Assembly (NCBI GenBank): GCA_021773335.1
Contig: JAJFKG010000005.1
Coordinates: forward strand, 186,001 to 250,000
DNA length: 64,000 nt
Source of the DNA: Gammaproteobacteria bacterium
GTDB lineage: Bacteria; Pseudomonadota; Gammaproteobacteria; JAJFKG01
Direction: 5' to 3'
Made by a program: the position numbers and the translations under genes. Shown here piece by piece: positions 35,994 to 44,364 of the stretch (position 1 is the first letter of the stretch; each line of letters begins with the position of its first letter). The notes below the pieces were generated by a model. It was not told the origin of the DNA and did not search any database. It worked only from the letters and a program-made list of their open reading frames with translations.

Positions 35994-37646
35994 CTACAGT
36001 AATAATCGGCGAATATCAGCGAGATTGGCTGATAAGTCGGTGACAAAACGTGCTGCATCTGCTCCATCAATCACACGGTGGTCATATGACAAAGACAATG
36101 GCAGCGTTAAGCGTGGGACAAAAGCACCTTCGTGATAAACGGGCTTTTGATAAGAACGGGATAACCCCAAAATCGCAACTTCCGGCAAATTCACAATCGG
36201 CGTGAATGCGGTACCGCCAATACCACCTAGGCTAGAAATACTAAAACAGCCGCCTTGCATGTCAGCAGGCGCCAAACCTTTTTCGCGTGCTTTTTTGCTG
36301 ATGTCACCAAGTTCTCTAGCTAAATCAAACAAACTTTTTTGATCAACATTACGAATCACAGGCACAACTAAGCCATTCGGCGTGTCAACAGCAACCCCGA
36401 CATTATAATAATGCTTGAGGATGAGATTTTCACCCCCAGCATCCAATGAAGAATTAAACACAGGGTAAGCCTTCAAGCTAGCAACGACGGCCTTAATCAC
36501 AAAAGCGATGGGGGTTAGTTTCACACCCTCTTCTGCCGCTTTAGCTTTATTTTCTTGGCGAAACTCTTCCATCACGGTGATATCGGCTTCATCAAATTGC
36601 GTGACATGTGGAATCGTCACCCAATTGCGATGCAAGAACTTGCCGGTGAGTCGTTTAATTTTATTCAACGGTTGTTTTTCGATTTCACCAAACTTACTAA
36701 AATCAACAACCGGCGCGAGCTCAACACCCAACACATTACCACTTGCTGCACCAGGCGTTTTGCCGCTTAATACGCCTTTGACATAGGCTTGGATATCTTC
36801 TTTGAGGATGCGCCCTCGCCGTCCCGTGCCTTTAACTTGACGTAGGTCGACACCAAATTCGCGCGCGACGCGACGCACCGCTGGCCCTGCATAAATCGTT
36901 GCACCGGAACTAACTTTCGAACTTTCTGTCAGAGCCACTGCTGTGCTGGCTACGGCGGCTGGCGTCGCTTGTGATGCTGAGACACTGGTTGGAACGTTGG
37001 TGGCAGGCGCTGGCGTGGATGCAGAGGCTGGCACTGCAGCACTCGTTGCCGTTGTTTGCGTGGCTTCCATCACCAGGATCAAACTACCTTGCGAGACCTT
37101 ATCACCGACTCTAATTTTAACGTCTTTAATCGTGCCCGCATACGGCGATGGTATTTCCATCGACGCTTTGTCACTTTCCAGTGTTATCAATGAGTCATCT
37201 GCTACGACGGTGTCGCCTGCACTCACAGAAACTTCAATCACATCAACAGCTTCAGCACCGCCAATATCAGGTACGCTGACTTCTTGGGTACTGGTTGTGG
37301 TTGTTGCTTGTTCTGCTGCTGGGGTTGCAGCTTGAGTTGTTGTTGCTTGCGCAACAGCTGGTTCAGTGTTTTCCTGGACTTGCTCGGGTGCGGTTGTAGC
37401 TTGCGTCGCCACTTCTGCCGTCAGAATAAGGCTGCCTTCAGAGACTTTATCGCCAACTTTTATTTTTAATGCCTTGACAGTACCCGCATAGGGCGCTGGC
37501 ACTTCCATCGATGCTTTATCACTTTCTAGGGTGATCAATGAATCATCCGCGTTAAAGCTATCACCAGGGTTAACCATGATTTCGATAACATCGACGTCTT
37601 CGGCACCGCCGATGTCAGGAACGACGATATCTTTAACTTCACTCAT
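35994..37646 (-). CDS. aceF: Pyruvate dehydrogenase E2, dihydrolipoyl acetyltransferase, two lipoyl domains
   Basis: Core of the pyruvate dehydrogenase complex; transfers acetyl from lipoyl-Lys to CoA. 550 aa. Two lipoyl domains at about residues 4-76 and 122-196, each with the lipoylated Lys in SDKASME. They are separated and followed by Ala/Thr/Gln/Pro-rich flexible linkers. A peripheral-subunit-binding domain follows (AGPAVRRVAREFGVDLRQVKGTGRRGRI, about residues 253-280). The catalytic domain ends with LSYDHRVIDGADAARF, the DHRxxDG active site. E. coli has three lipoyl domains and many other bacteria one or two. Operon gene between aceE and lpdA. Confidence 0.96.
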   Translation of the reverse strand: MSEVKDIVVPDIGGAEDVDVIEIMVNPGDSFNADDSLITLESDKASMEVPAPYAGTVKALKIKVGDKVSEGSLILTAEVATQATTAPEQVQENTEPAVAQATTTQAATPAAEQATTTTSTQEVSVPDIGGAEAVDVIEVSVSAGDTVVADDSLITLESDKASMEIPSPYAGTIKDVKIRVGDKVSQGSLILVMEATQTTATSAAVPASASTPAPATNVPTSVSASQATPAAVASTAVALTESSKVSSGATIYAGPAVRRVAREFGVDLRQVKGTGRRGRILKEDIQAYVKGVLSGKTPGAASGNVLGVELAPVVDFSKFGEIEKQPLNKIKRLTGKFLHRNWVTIPHVTQFDEADITVMEEFRQENKAKAAEEGVKLTPIAFVIKAVVASLKAYPVFNSSLDAGGENLILKHYYNVGVAVDTPNGLVVPVIRNVDQKSLFDLARELGDISKKAREKGLAPADMQGGCFSISSLGGIGGTAFTPIVNLPEVAILGLSRSYQKPVYHEGAFVPRLTLPLSLSYDHRVIDGADAARFVTDLSANLADIRRLLL

Positions 37647-37716
37647 TACTTTATAACCTCTACAATCTAATCACAGTACCCACCACGCTAGCGCGTAGGG
37701 ACGAGTATTAGAACCG

Positions 37717-40383
37717 CTAAACAGTCACTGGATTCGGCTTTTTCGGATCAATACCTAATTTTTTCATTGCAGTCACAACCTCTTTGGCGGCAAATTTGCC
37801 TTCGTCGGCCAATGCTTTAAGGGTTGCTACAACAATATAACGATGATCAACTTCAAAGAAATGACGCAATTGCTTGCGCGTATCACTACGCCCAAAACCA
37901 TCGGTGCCAAGACTGACATACGTCTCTTGTGGTACAAAAGCGCGGATTTGATCGCTATACGCACGCATATAATCGGTCGCGGCCACCACAGGACCTGCTT
38001 GGTCTTGCAAACACTTTGTCACATAGCTTTGTTTTGGCTTCTTATCCGGATGAAAGCGATTCGTGCGTTCAACATCGAGCGCTTCGCGTCGCAATTCATT
38101 AAAGCTAGTGGCACTCCAAATCGTGCAAGCGACTTTATACTCTTTTTCAAGAATTTCACCCGCTTTAATCACTTCGCGTAAAATCGTGCCACTACCCAGC
38201 AACTGTGCTTGCAACTTAGCTTTCGCCTTGCCCTTCTTAAAGCAATACATCCCTTTGACAATACCCTCTTCGGCGTCTTTGGGCATATCCGGATGACTGT
38301 AGTTTTCATTCATGACGGTGATGTAATAGAACACATTTTCGTTTTCTTGATACATGCGGCGCAAACCATCTTGAATAATCACCGCCAATTCATAGCTAAA
38401 GGTTGGATCATAAGTCACGCAGTTGGGGATTGTACCCGCCAGAATATGGCTATGGCCATCTTGGTGTTGCAAGCCTTCACCCGCCAAGGTCGTGCGTCCA
38501 GCGGTACCACCGAGCAAAAAGCCCCGCGCTTGCATATCACCCGCTGCCCAAGCAAAGTCACCAATACGTTGGAAACCAAACATCGAATAATAAATGTAGA
38601 AAGGAATCATCGCCAGATTATTCGAGCTATACGAGGTTGCCGCTGCCATCCACGAGCAAAATGCACCGCCTTCATTGAGACCTTCTTCCAGCATTTGACC
38701 CTTGGTGTCTTCACGGTAATACATGATTTGGCCAGCATCAACGGGCTCATACAACTGCCCATGCGGTGAATAAATACCGATTTGTCGGAATAAACCTTCC
38801 ATACCGAAAGTGCGACACTCATCCGGTACAATCGGCACAACACGTTGCCCTATATTTTTATCTTTGAGTAACACATTCAAGATGCGCACGAACGCCATGG
38901 TGGTTGAAATTTCACGCTCGCCCGTTCCTTTGAGCTGCCCAGCAAATGCATCTAGACTTGGCAGTGTTAAACGTTCATCACTGTGTTGACGTCGCTGCGG
39001 TAATTCACCGCCTAGGGCTTTGCTACGCGCTTTGAGATATTGAATTTCTTCGCTGTCCACAGAGGGACGATAAAAAGGGGCCTCGGCGACTTTAGCTTCC
39101 GAAATCGGAATTTCAAACCGATTACGGAATGTCATTAAATCGTCTGCTCCCATTTTTTTCTGTTGGTGAGTGATATTCAAACCTTCTCCGGCTGCCCCCA
39201 TACCATAACCTTTAATGGTCTTCGCGAGGATCACTGTCGGCTGACCTTTGTGTTGCATCGCTGCGGCATAAGCAGCATAAACCTTATGTGGATCATGCCC
39301 GCCACGGTTGAGACGCCAAATATCATCATCAGACATATGCGCAACCATCTTGGCTAACTCAGGATACTTGCCAAAGAAATGCTCGCGCACATAGGCACCA
39401 TCACGTGCTTTATAATTTTGGTATTCACCATCGACAGCCTCTTGCATACGTTTAAGCAACACACCTGACTTATCCTGTGCGAGCAAACCATCCCAACGTC
39501 GGCCCCAAATGACTTTCAACACATTCCAGCCTGCACCACGAAAAACGCCTTCTAACTCTTGGATAATCTTGCCATTACCACGCACCGGGCCATCCAAGCG
39601 CTGTAAATTACAATTGACGACAAAAATTAAATTATCGAGGTTTTCGCGTGCTGCTAACGTAATCGCACCGAGTGATTCGGGCTCATCCATTTCACCGTCA
39701 CCACAAAACACCCACACTTTGCGATCTTCTGTGTTCGCTAACCCACGGTTATGCAAGTATTTTAAAAAGCGCGCTTGTAATATCGCTTGCATGGGTCCTA
39801 GCCCCATCGATACCGTTGGAAACTGCCAAAAGTCTGGCATCAACCATGGATGTGGGTACGAAGATAAACCATCCGCATCGATCTCTTGACGAAAATTCGC
39901 CAACTGTTCTTCTGATAAGCGTCCTTCTAAAAATGCGCGTGCGTAAATGCCAGGCGAAGAGTGGCCTTGAATATAAACCAAGTCACCACCGTGTTCCTTA
40001 GTCGGCGCACGAAAACAATGATGAAAACCAACTTCATACAAAGTCGCCGCGGAAGCATACGAAGCAATATGACCACCGAGTTCAGGTGCCTTTTTGCCGG
40101 CATTCAACACCATAGCAACCGCATTCCAACGCGTTAATGCAGTAATACGTTTTTCGATACTGACATCACCGGGATAAGGTGTTTCTTGCGACGGCGGGAT
40201 CGTGTTCTTATACGGCGTAGTCGCTTCAAAGGGAATTTCAATACCTTGTGCACGCGTATGTTGGATCACTTGCTCAAGCAAATAATGCGCGCGCTCACTG
40301 CCCTCGTGCTCAAGCACCGCATCGATGGCTGCAAGCCATTCTTGTGTTTCTAATGGATTAATGTCATCCAGTGGTTTTGTCAT
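37717..40383 (-). CDS. aceE: Pyruvate dehydrogenase E1, homodimeric type
   Basis: Thiamine-diphosphate enzyme that decarboxylates pyruvate and acetylates E2. Starting at ATG 40383 ([20 protein letters not shown]) gives 888 aa, one more than E. coli AceE. The frame is open upstream to 40476, but that part overlaps ppa, and AAGGA lies just before ATG 40383. The ThDP motif is in VFCGDGEMDEPESLGA...NLIFVVNCNLQRLDGPVRGN, with GDGEMDE as the start. The conserved SSYPHPWLMPDFWQFPTVSMGLGP region (quoted in name only: HPWLMPDFWQFPTVSMG) and the C-terminal LGTDGFGRSDTR follow. Its start overlaps the ppa stop as TAATG. Confidence 0.96.
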   Translation of the reverse strand: MTKPLDDINPLETQEWLAAIDAVLEHEGSERAHYLLEQVIQHTRAQGIEIPFEATTPYKNTIPPSQETPYPGDVSIEKRITALTRWNAVAMVLNAGKKAPELGGHIASYASAATLYEVGFHHCFRAPTKEHGGDLVYIQGHSSPGIYARAFLEGRLSEEQLANFRQEIDADGLSSYPHPWLMPDFWQFPTVSMGLGPMQAILQARFLKYLHNRGLANTEDRKVWVFCGDGEMDEPESLGAITLAARENLDNLIFVVNCNLQRLDGPVRGNGKIIQELEGVFRGAGWNVLKVIWGRRWDGLLAQDKSGVLLKRMQEAVDGEYQNYKARDGAYVREHFFGKYPELAKMVAHMSDDDIWRLNRGGHDPHKVYAAYAAAMQHKGQPTVILAKTIKGYGMGAAGEGLNITHQQKKMGADDLMTFRNRFEIPISEAKVAEAPFYRPSVDSEEIQYLKARSKALGGELPQRRQHSDERLTLPSLDAFAGQLKGTGEREISTTMAFVRILNVLLKDKNIGQRVVPIVPDECRTFGMEGLFRQIGIYSPHGQLYEPVDAGQIMYYREDTKGQMLEEGLNEGGAFCSWMAAATSYSSNNLAMIPFYIYYSMFGFQRIGDFAWAAGDMQARGFLLGGTAGRTTLAGEGLQHQDGHSHILAGTIPNCVTYDPTFSYELAVIIQDGLRRMYQENENVFYYITVMNENYSHPDMPKDAEEGIVKGMYCFKKGKAKAKLQAQLLGSGTILREVIKAGEILEKEYKVACTIWSATSFNELRREALDVERTNRFHPDKKPKQSYVTKCLQDQAGPVVAATDYMRAYSDQIRAFVPQETYVSLGTDGFGRSDTRKQLRHFFEVDHRYIVVATLKALADEGKFAAKEVVTAMKKLGIDPKKPNPVTV

Positions 40384-40922
40384 TATGCGGATTCCTTGGC
40401 AATCTGACGTTCCAAGCTGGCGCTGATCTCTTGGTAAGCAGCATCGGCATCTTCCCAACCTTCGACTTTCACCCATTTGCCATCTTCTAAATCTTTATAG
40501 TGACGGAAAAAATGTTCGATCGTATTCAGTAATGAAGTCGGCACATCGTCGGGGCTCTTCACATTACGGTAATAACTAGACAATTTATCGTTCGGTACCG
40601 CTAAGACTTTACTGTCAGCCCCCTTTTCATCAGTCATGCGTAACATGCCAACCGGACGGCAAGCAATCACTGAACCACTGATCAAAGCATATTGCGTCAA
40701 AACTAAGACATCCACGGGATCGCCATCATCAGCCAAGGTATGTGGCACATAGCCGTAATTACAGGGATAATACATAGCCGTGTTCATAAATCGATCAACA
40801 AAAAGCGCCCCAGTATCTTTATCAATTTCGTATTTAACCGGGTCACTGTGTGATGGGATTTCGATAATGACATTAATCTCTTCAGGAAGATTTTTACCCG
40901 CCTTAACCTTGTCTAAGTTCAT
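40383..40922 (-). CDS. ppa: Inorganic pyrophosphatase, family I
   Basis: Hydrolyses pyrophosphate to drive biosynthesis. 179 aa. Has [18 protein letters not shown] with the catalytic Lys and Glu, and the family signature [12 protein letters not shown] with three Asp metal ligands. It continues with the [13 protein letters not shown] segment. GAGAGGA precedes the ATG. Its TAA overlaps the aceE ATG by one base, so the two are translationally coupled, an unusual partnership. It is the first gene of the operon as far as visible; the 100 bases up to 41023 would hold the promoter. Confidence 0.96.
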   Translation of the reverse strand: MNLDKVKAGKNLPEEINVIIEIPSHSDPVKYEIDKDTGALFVDRFMNTAMYYPCNYGYVPHTLADDGDPVDVLVLTQYALISGSVIACRPVGMLRMTDEKGADSKVLAVPNDKLSSYYRNVKSPDDVPTSLLNTIEHFFRHYKDLEDGKWVKVEGWEDADAAYQEISASLERQIAKESA

Positions 40923-41023
40923 GATTTTCCTCTCTTTTTTGCAGGTTGTATTGAATATGAGCCAGAAAGAGGGGCATTATAGCACTGCGCTTTGGAATAG
41001 GAAAATAAGTGGGTTAGCGGTAT

Positions 41024-42313
41024 TCATTCACAAGTTCGGGCAAGCTCCTCATCCTCCGCCAGGCGCCGCTTTGACGCCAACAATAAAGGACGAATCGTTA
41101 ATCCTTGAACAATGATCGCAAAAGCTACCACGGCATAGGTCATCGCCAAAATTACCGAACGGTATGGTCCTTCAGGAATCGCGAGTGCCAACGCCACGGC
41201 TAAACCACCGCGTAAGCCGCCCCATACCATAATGTTAATGCTATGGGGTACATACTTACGCCGCAATTTGAATAAACTCATCGGTATGCTCACGGTAATA
41301 AAGCGCATCACTAAGACCAGCGGAATAGCAATCCCGGCTGCTAACAATAAAGCTGGACTCATCGGAATGCTCAATAGTTCTAAGCCAATTAACACGAATA
41401 ATAAGGCATTTAAGATTTCATCAACTAATTCCCAAAATGTATCGAGATTGTCGCGCGTCTGCTTCGACATGCGGAAATTACGCCCACGATTGCCAATGAA
41501 AATACCTGACACAACCATTGCTAACGGCCCAGAAATATTGAGTATCTCAGCAACAGCATAACCACCCGTGGCAATTGCCAAAGTAATCATAATTTCGATC
41601 TTGTGTTCATCGATCGGTTTAATTAGCCAATACGCAAACAATCCCAGCAGTATGCCATAGACAATGCCGCCAAGCGCTTGGCGCACAAATAGTAACGATA
41701 TTTCGTGAAAACTCGTGCTACTACCACTAAAAGCAACCTGATAAACCGTTAAAAATAAAACGATGCCAACACCATCATTAAACAGTGACTCACCGGCAAC
41801 GGTCGCATGCAAAAAGCGCGGCGCATCAACTTCCTTAAACATGGCTAAGACAGCAATCGGGTCGGTCGGTGAAATTAAGGAACCAAACAACAAGCAATAG
41901 ATAAATGGCACCGTATGGCTAATTGCAACTGAGATACCATACACGGCGCCTGCCACTAAGAAAGCCGACGCCAAGGTCCCGAGCGTGGCTAAGATACCGA
42001 TTTCCCAACGCCGCTTTTTTAAATCATTAATATCAACCGTCAATGCACCCGCAAACAATAAAAAACTCAAGATGCCATTCATCAGAAAATCATGGAAATT
42101 GATGGTTGCCAGAAATTGTGCGATCTGCTTTTCAGTATGGCTAAAGCCAAATTGCCCGATGATAATCAGTAGCAATGAAATTAATAGCGATCCAGCCATA
42201 ATAGCTGTCGTAGTTTGTAAGTGTAAGAAACGATGATTCAGATAAGCGATTGCTACCGCTAACGTGATGATGATCCCACCGATTTCATAAATATTCATAT
42301 CCATTAATAACAT
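41024..42313 (-). CDS. Na+/H+ antiporter, CPA1 (NhaP-like) family
   Basis: A 429-aa inner-membrane exchanger with about 12-13 spans. The transport-core motifs of CPA1 are visible: FAGALTVDINDLKKRRWEI, SLISPTDPIAVLAMFKE and VAGESLFNDGVGIVLFLTVY with the Asn-Asp ion-binding pair, followed by VWGGLRGGLAVALAL. It ends shortly after the last span with a charged tail (KRRLAEDEELARTCE) and lacks the long cytosolic domain of some members. The start could be ATG 42313 or an internal ATG about five codons later; ribosome sites are weak. It follows trhO closely on the same strand. Confidence 0.92.
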   Translation of the reverse strand: MLLMDMNIYEIGGIIITLAVAIAYLNHRFLHLQTTTAIMAGSLLISLLLIIIGQFGFSHTEKQIAQFLATINFHDFLMNGILSFLLFAGALTVDINDLKKRRWEIGILATLGTLASAFLVAGAVYGISVAISHTVPFIYCLLFGSLISPTDPIAVLAMFKEVDAPRFLHATVAGESLFNDGVGIVLFLTVYQVAFSGSSTSFHEISLLFVRQALGGIVYGILLGLFAYWLIKPIDEHKIEIMITLAIATGGYAVAEILNISGPLAMVVSGIFIGNRGRNFRMSKQTRDNLDTFWELVDEILNALLFVLIGLELLSIPMSPALLLAAGIAIPLVLVMRFITVSIPMSLFKLRRKYVPHSINIMVWGGLRGGLAVALALAIPEGPYRSVILAMTYAVVAFAIIVQGLTIRPLLLASKRRLAEDEELARTCE

Positions 42314-42326
42314 CTGTTACATAATC

Positions 42327-43106
42327 CTATTGTGCACCGGTTTCTTGTAAGGCAGGATCAATTGCAATACGCTCATCAAAAACAAAACAATCTCCCTGAT
42401 AATGAGCGCCGCCACATTCGATGAAGTAGTTGAGAATACCACCATCGAGTTGATAGACTTTTTCAAAACCTTGTTTTAGTAATGCTGGCGATGCTTTTTC
42501 ACAGCGTACACCACCCGTGCAAAACATCACCATGGGCTTTTTCTTCACGCTAGGATCAAGTTGTTCCTCGACTGCTTGGGGGAAATCGCGAAAGTGACGC
42601 AACTTTAGGATGGTCGCTTTTTCAAAGGTGCCATAGTCAATTTCGTAATTATTACGCGTATCTAATAAGGTAAACTCACGTCCCTCATCTAACCATTGTT
42701 TTAATTCTTGCGGCGAGATATGCGGACCTGTAAATTTTTCCGGTTCGATATCATCACGTCCCAGCGGGATAATTTCTTTTTTGATCTTCACCAGCATGCG
42801 CGCATAAGGTTTCGCATGCGAGAGGCTTTCTTTGTAAATAAGATCATTAAAGCGCACATCTGCTGCGAAAAAATCTTTGAGTGCACCCACACCTGCGCGC
42901 GTACCCGCGACCGAAAAGTTAATGCCTTCGGCACTGATCAAGATGGTGCCGCGAATATGTTCATCAAAACAAAGTTCAAGAAGCTCTTGGCGCAACCGCG
43001 ATAAATCGTCGATGCCGACAAATTTATAGGCGGTAACGTTAACGATTGGCGGCCCCGTTTCAGTGGATGCGGCTTGCGCTTGATTATGGTTCAAATTTTG
43101 ACTCAT
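42327..43106 (-). CDS. trhO: tRNA uridine(34) hydroxylase TrhO (rhodanese-like)
   Basis: Oxygen-dependent hydroxylation of tRNA U34 on the way to (m)cmo5U. The start at ATG 43106 (MSQNLNHNQAQ) is chosen for its GAGAG site and fit to the family; the frame is open to 43169. That gives 259 aa. The N-terminal acylphosphatase-like domain reads FDEHIRGTILISAEGINFSVAG and FKDLIYKESLSHAKPYARMLVKIKKEI-like sequence. The rhodanese domain carries the catalytic Cys in MVMFCTGGVRCEKASP. The ending GDCFVFDERIAIDP is the family hallmark. The next gene downstream, 13 bases away, is the Na+/H+ antiporter. Confidence 0.93.
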   Translation of the reverse strand: MSQNLNHNQAQAASTETGPPIVNVTAYKFVGIDDLSRLRQELLELCFDEHIRGTILISAEGINFSVAGTRAGVGALKDFFAADVRFNDLIYKESLSHAKPYARMLVKIKKEIIPLGRDDIEPEKFTGPHISPQELKQWLDEGREFTLLDTRNNYEIDYGTFEKATILKLRHFRDFPQAVEEQLDPSVKKKPMVMFCTGGVRCEKASPALLKQGFEKVYQLDGGILNYFIECGGAHYQGDCFVFDERIAIDPALQETGAQ

Positions 43107-43206
43107 TCTATCGATTCTCTCAGAAAATAAATCTGCAAAGCTAAAAATCTGGGCGCCATTATAGCCCAAAGTCGTACAGACTGACCACAGTGCTGCTGCA
43201 CTATGA

Positions 43207-43341
43207 AGACTACTGTCTTTGTGTCAAGCCCAGATGTAGACTACTGTCTGCCCTGGTACCACCGCTATGCGGTGGAACCTCAATAGTGGCGAACGCTCCG
43301 CGTTCGTTAATAAACGTCCCACCCCAGAGGGATGGGACGAG
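43207..43341. repeat. Mixed repeat block upstream of trhO
   Basis: Two partial copies of the 'gtagactactgtct' end sequence (43207-43235 and 43236-43250) are followed by a ggt(a)ccaccgc...gcggtgg(a)acc palindrome (about 43256-43280). A gcgaacgc/gcgttcg palindrome and a cgtcccaccccagagggatg hairpin (about 43315-43341) follow. It joins modules of the two main repeat families. No gene is present between 43107 and 43479. Confidence 0.75.
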
Positions 43342-43479
43342 GTCCGTGCCTTTGGCGCTTATTCGGGCTACGATTACTGCGGTTATGTCCTGTGGATGCC
43401 GTTCCTAACGTCAAGTGCTGGAGCCTTGTGACGAGTCTGTAGTAGAATCCCCACACTTCACTCAACTTAGGAGCATCCC

Positions 43480-43674
43480 ATGGCTAACGCATTCAAAGAT
43501 AGGGGTAAAGTCTTAGACGCCGATGATGTTGCACGCGCGACACTGTTTGCCTATCAGCAACCTGAACATGTGTGTATTCGCGAAATCGTCTTCGCTGCGA
43601 CGCATCAGGATGCCATAAGCCATAAACCAGAAACCGTCAACAAGGAACACACCCATGGATTGTATTTTCTGTAA
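43480..43674 (+). pseudogene. Remnant of a short-chain dehydrogenase C-terminus
   Basis: A 64-codon frame whose product (KVLDADDVARATLFAYQQPEHVCIREIVFAATHQD, in part) resembles the last 50 residues of classical short-chain dehydrogenases of the YdfG type. In those proteins 'edvA.av.f....p.hv.i.ei...pt.q' closes the fold. The Rossmann domain and the Tyr-x-x-x-Lys catalytic site are absent. It begins with ATG after AGGAGC, so it might still be translated. Its end overlaps the hinT start by 20 bases in another frame, ending EHTHGLYFL. I read it as a decayed gene, or a fusion of an old promoter/start with the gene's tail. Confidence 0.6.
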
Positions 43675-43996
43675 AATTGCTAAGAATGAAATCGATGCCA
43701 CCGTCATTTACGAAGACAATGAGGTTGTCGCCTTTGATGATTTACATCCACAAGCGCCACAACACAAGTTGATCATTCCACGCAAACATATTACCACTCT
43801 CAACGATTTAACGACTGAAGATGAAAGCTTGGTTGGGCACATCTACACAGTAGCGAAACAATTAGCAGCAGAACTAGGCATTGATGAGAGCGGCTACCGG
43901 GTGGTGATGAATTGCAACGCCGGCGCTGGTCAAACTGTGTTTCACATTCACGCACATTTACTTGGCGGTCGTGCAATGACGTGGCCACCGGGGTAA
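43655..43996 (+). CDS. hinT: HIT family nucleotide-binding protein (HinT-like)
   Basis: Histidine-triad phosphoramidase acting on adenosine phosphoramidates. 113 aa, the normal length for HinT. It begins MDCIFCKIAKNEIDATVIYED and has PQAPQHKLIIPRKHI. It ends with the triad HIHAHLLGGRAMTWPPG, whose HxHxH fulfils the catalytic motif. AAGGA lies about 10 bases before the ATG, inside the SDR remnant. Followed by a composite repeat. Confidence 0.95.
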   Translation: MDCIFCKIAKNEIDATVIYEDNEVVAFDDLHPQAPQHKLIIPRKHITTLNDLTTEDESLVGHIYTVAKQLAAELGIDESGYRVVMNCNAGAGQTVFHIHAHLLGGRAMTWPPG

Positions 43997-44122
43997 ACAA
44001 ACCAAGCTATTTAGTTATTTTGAATGTCTGGCAACAAAGCACAATTCACATCCGGATATGTTTTTTCAGCGGTATAGAATCAGTAGCGAGATATAAAATT
44101 ACATTGTAACCTTGATTATTGT

Positions 44123-44324
44123 GTAGACTACTGTCTCTGCGTCAAGCTCAGATGTAGCCTTGATAAATTGCGCAGCAACGTCATCCGGGAACAGCAATCG
44201 CTAACACCCTCCCCGGATGACGCGCGTACCGCGCTTATCCGGGCTACGGCTTATGTAGACTACTGTCTCTGCGCCAAGCTCAGATGTAACCTTGATGCGC
44301 ACCTGCGGTGCTTATCAAGGCTAC
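44123..44324. repeat. Composite palindromic element, inverted copy of the one at 9.9 kb
   Basis: Order: end sequence gtagactactgtctctgcgt (44123-44153), a 94-base module (44154-44247), a second end-type sequence (44255-44285), and a ccttgatgcgcacc...ggtgcttatcaagg palindrome (44286-44324). The 94-base module is nearly the reverse complement of 9996-10089, including the unpaired centre ggaacagcaatcgc. The whole fills the space between hinT and the convergent glycosyltransferase (43997-44364), which has no gene. Confidence 0.8.
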
Positions 44325-44364
44325 ACAAAAACCATGACCACAAAAAGATATGCTTACGGTTTTA

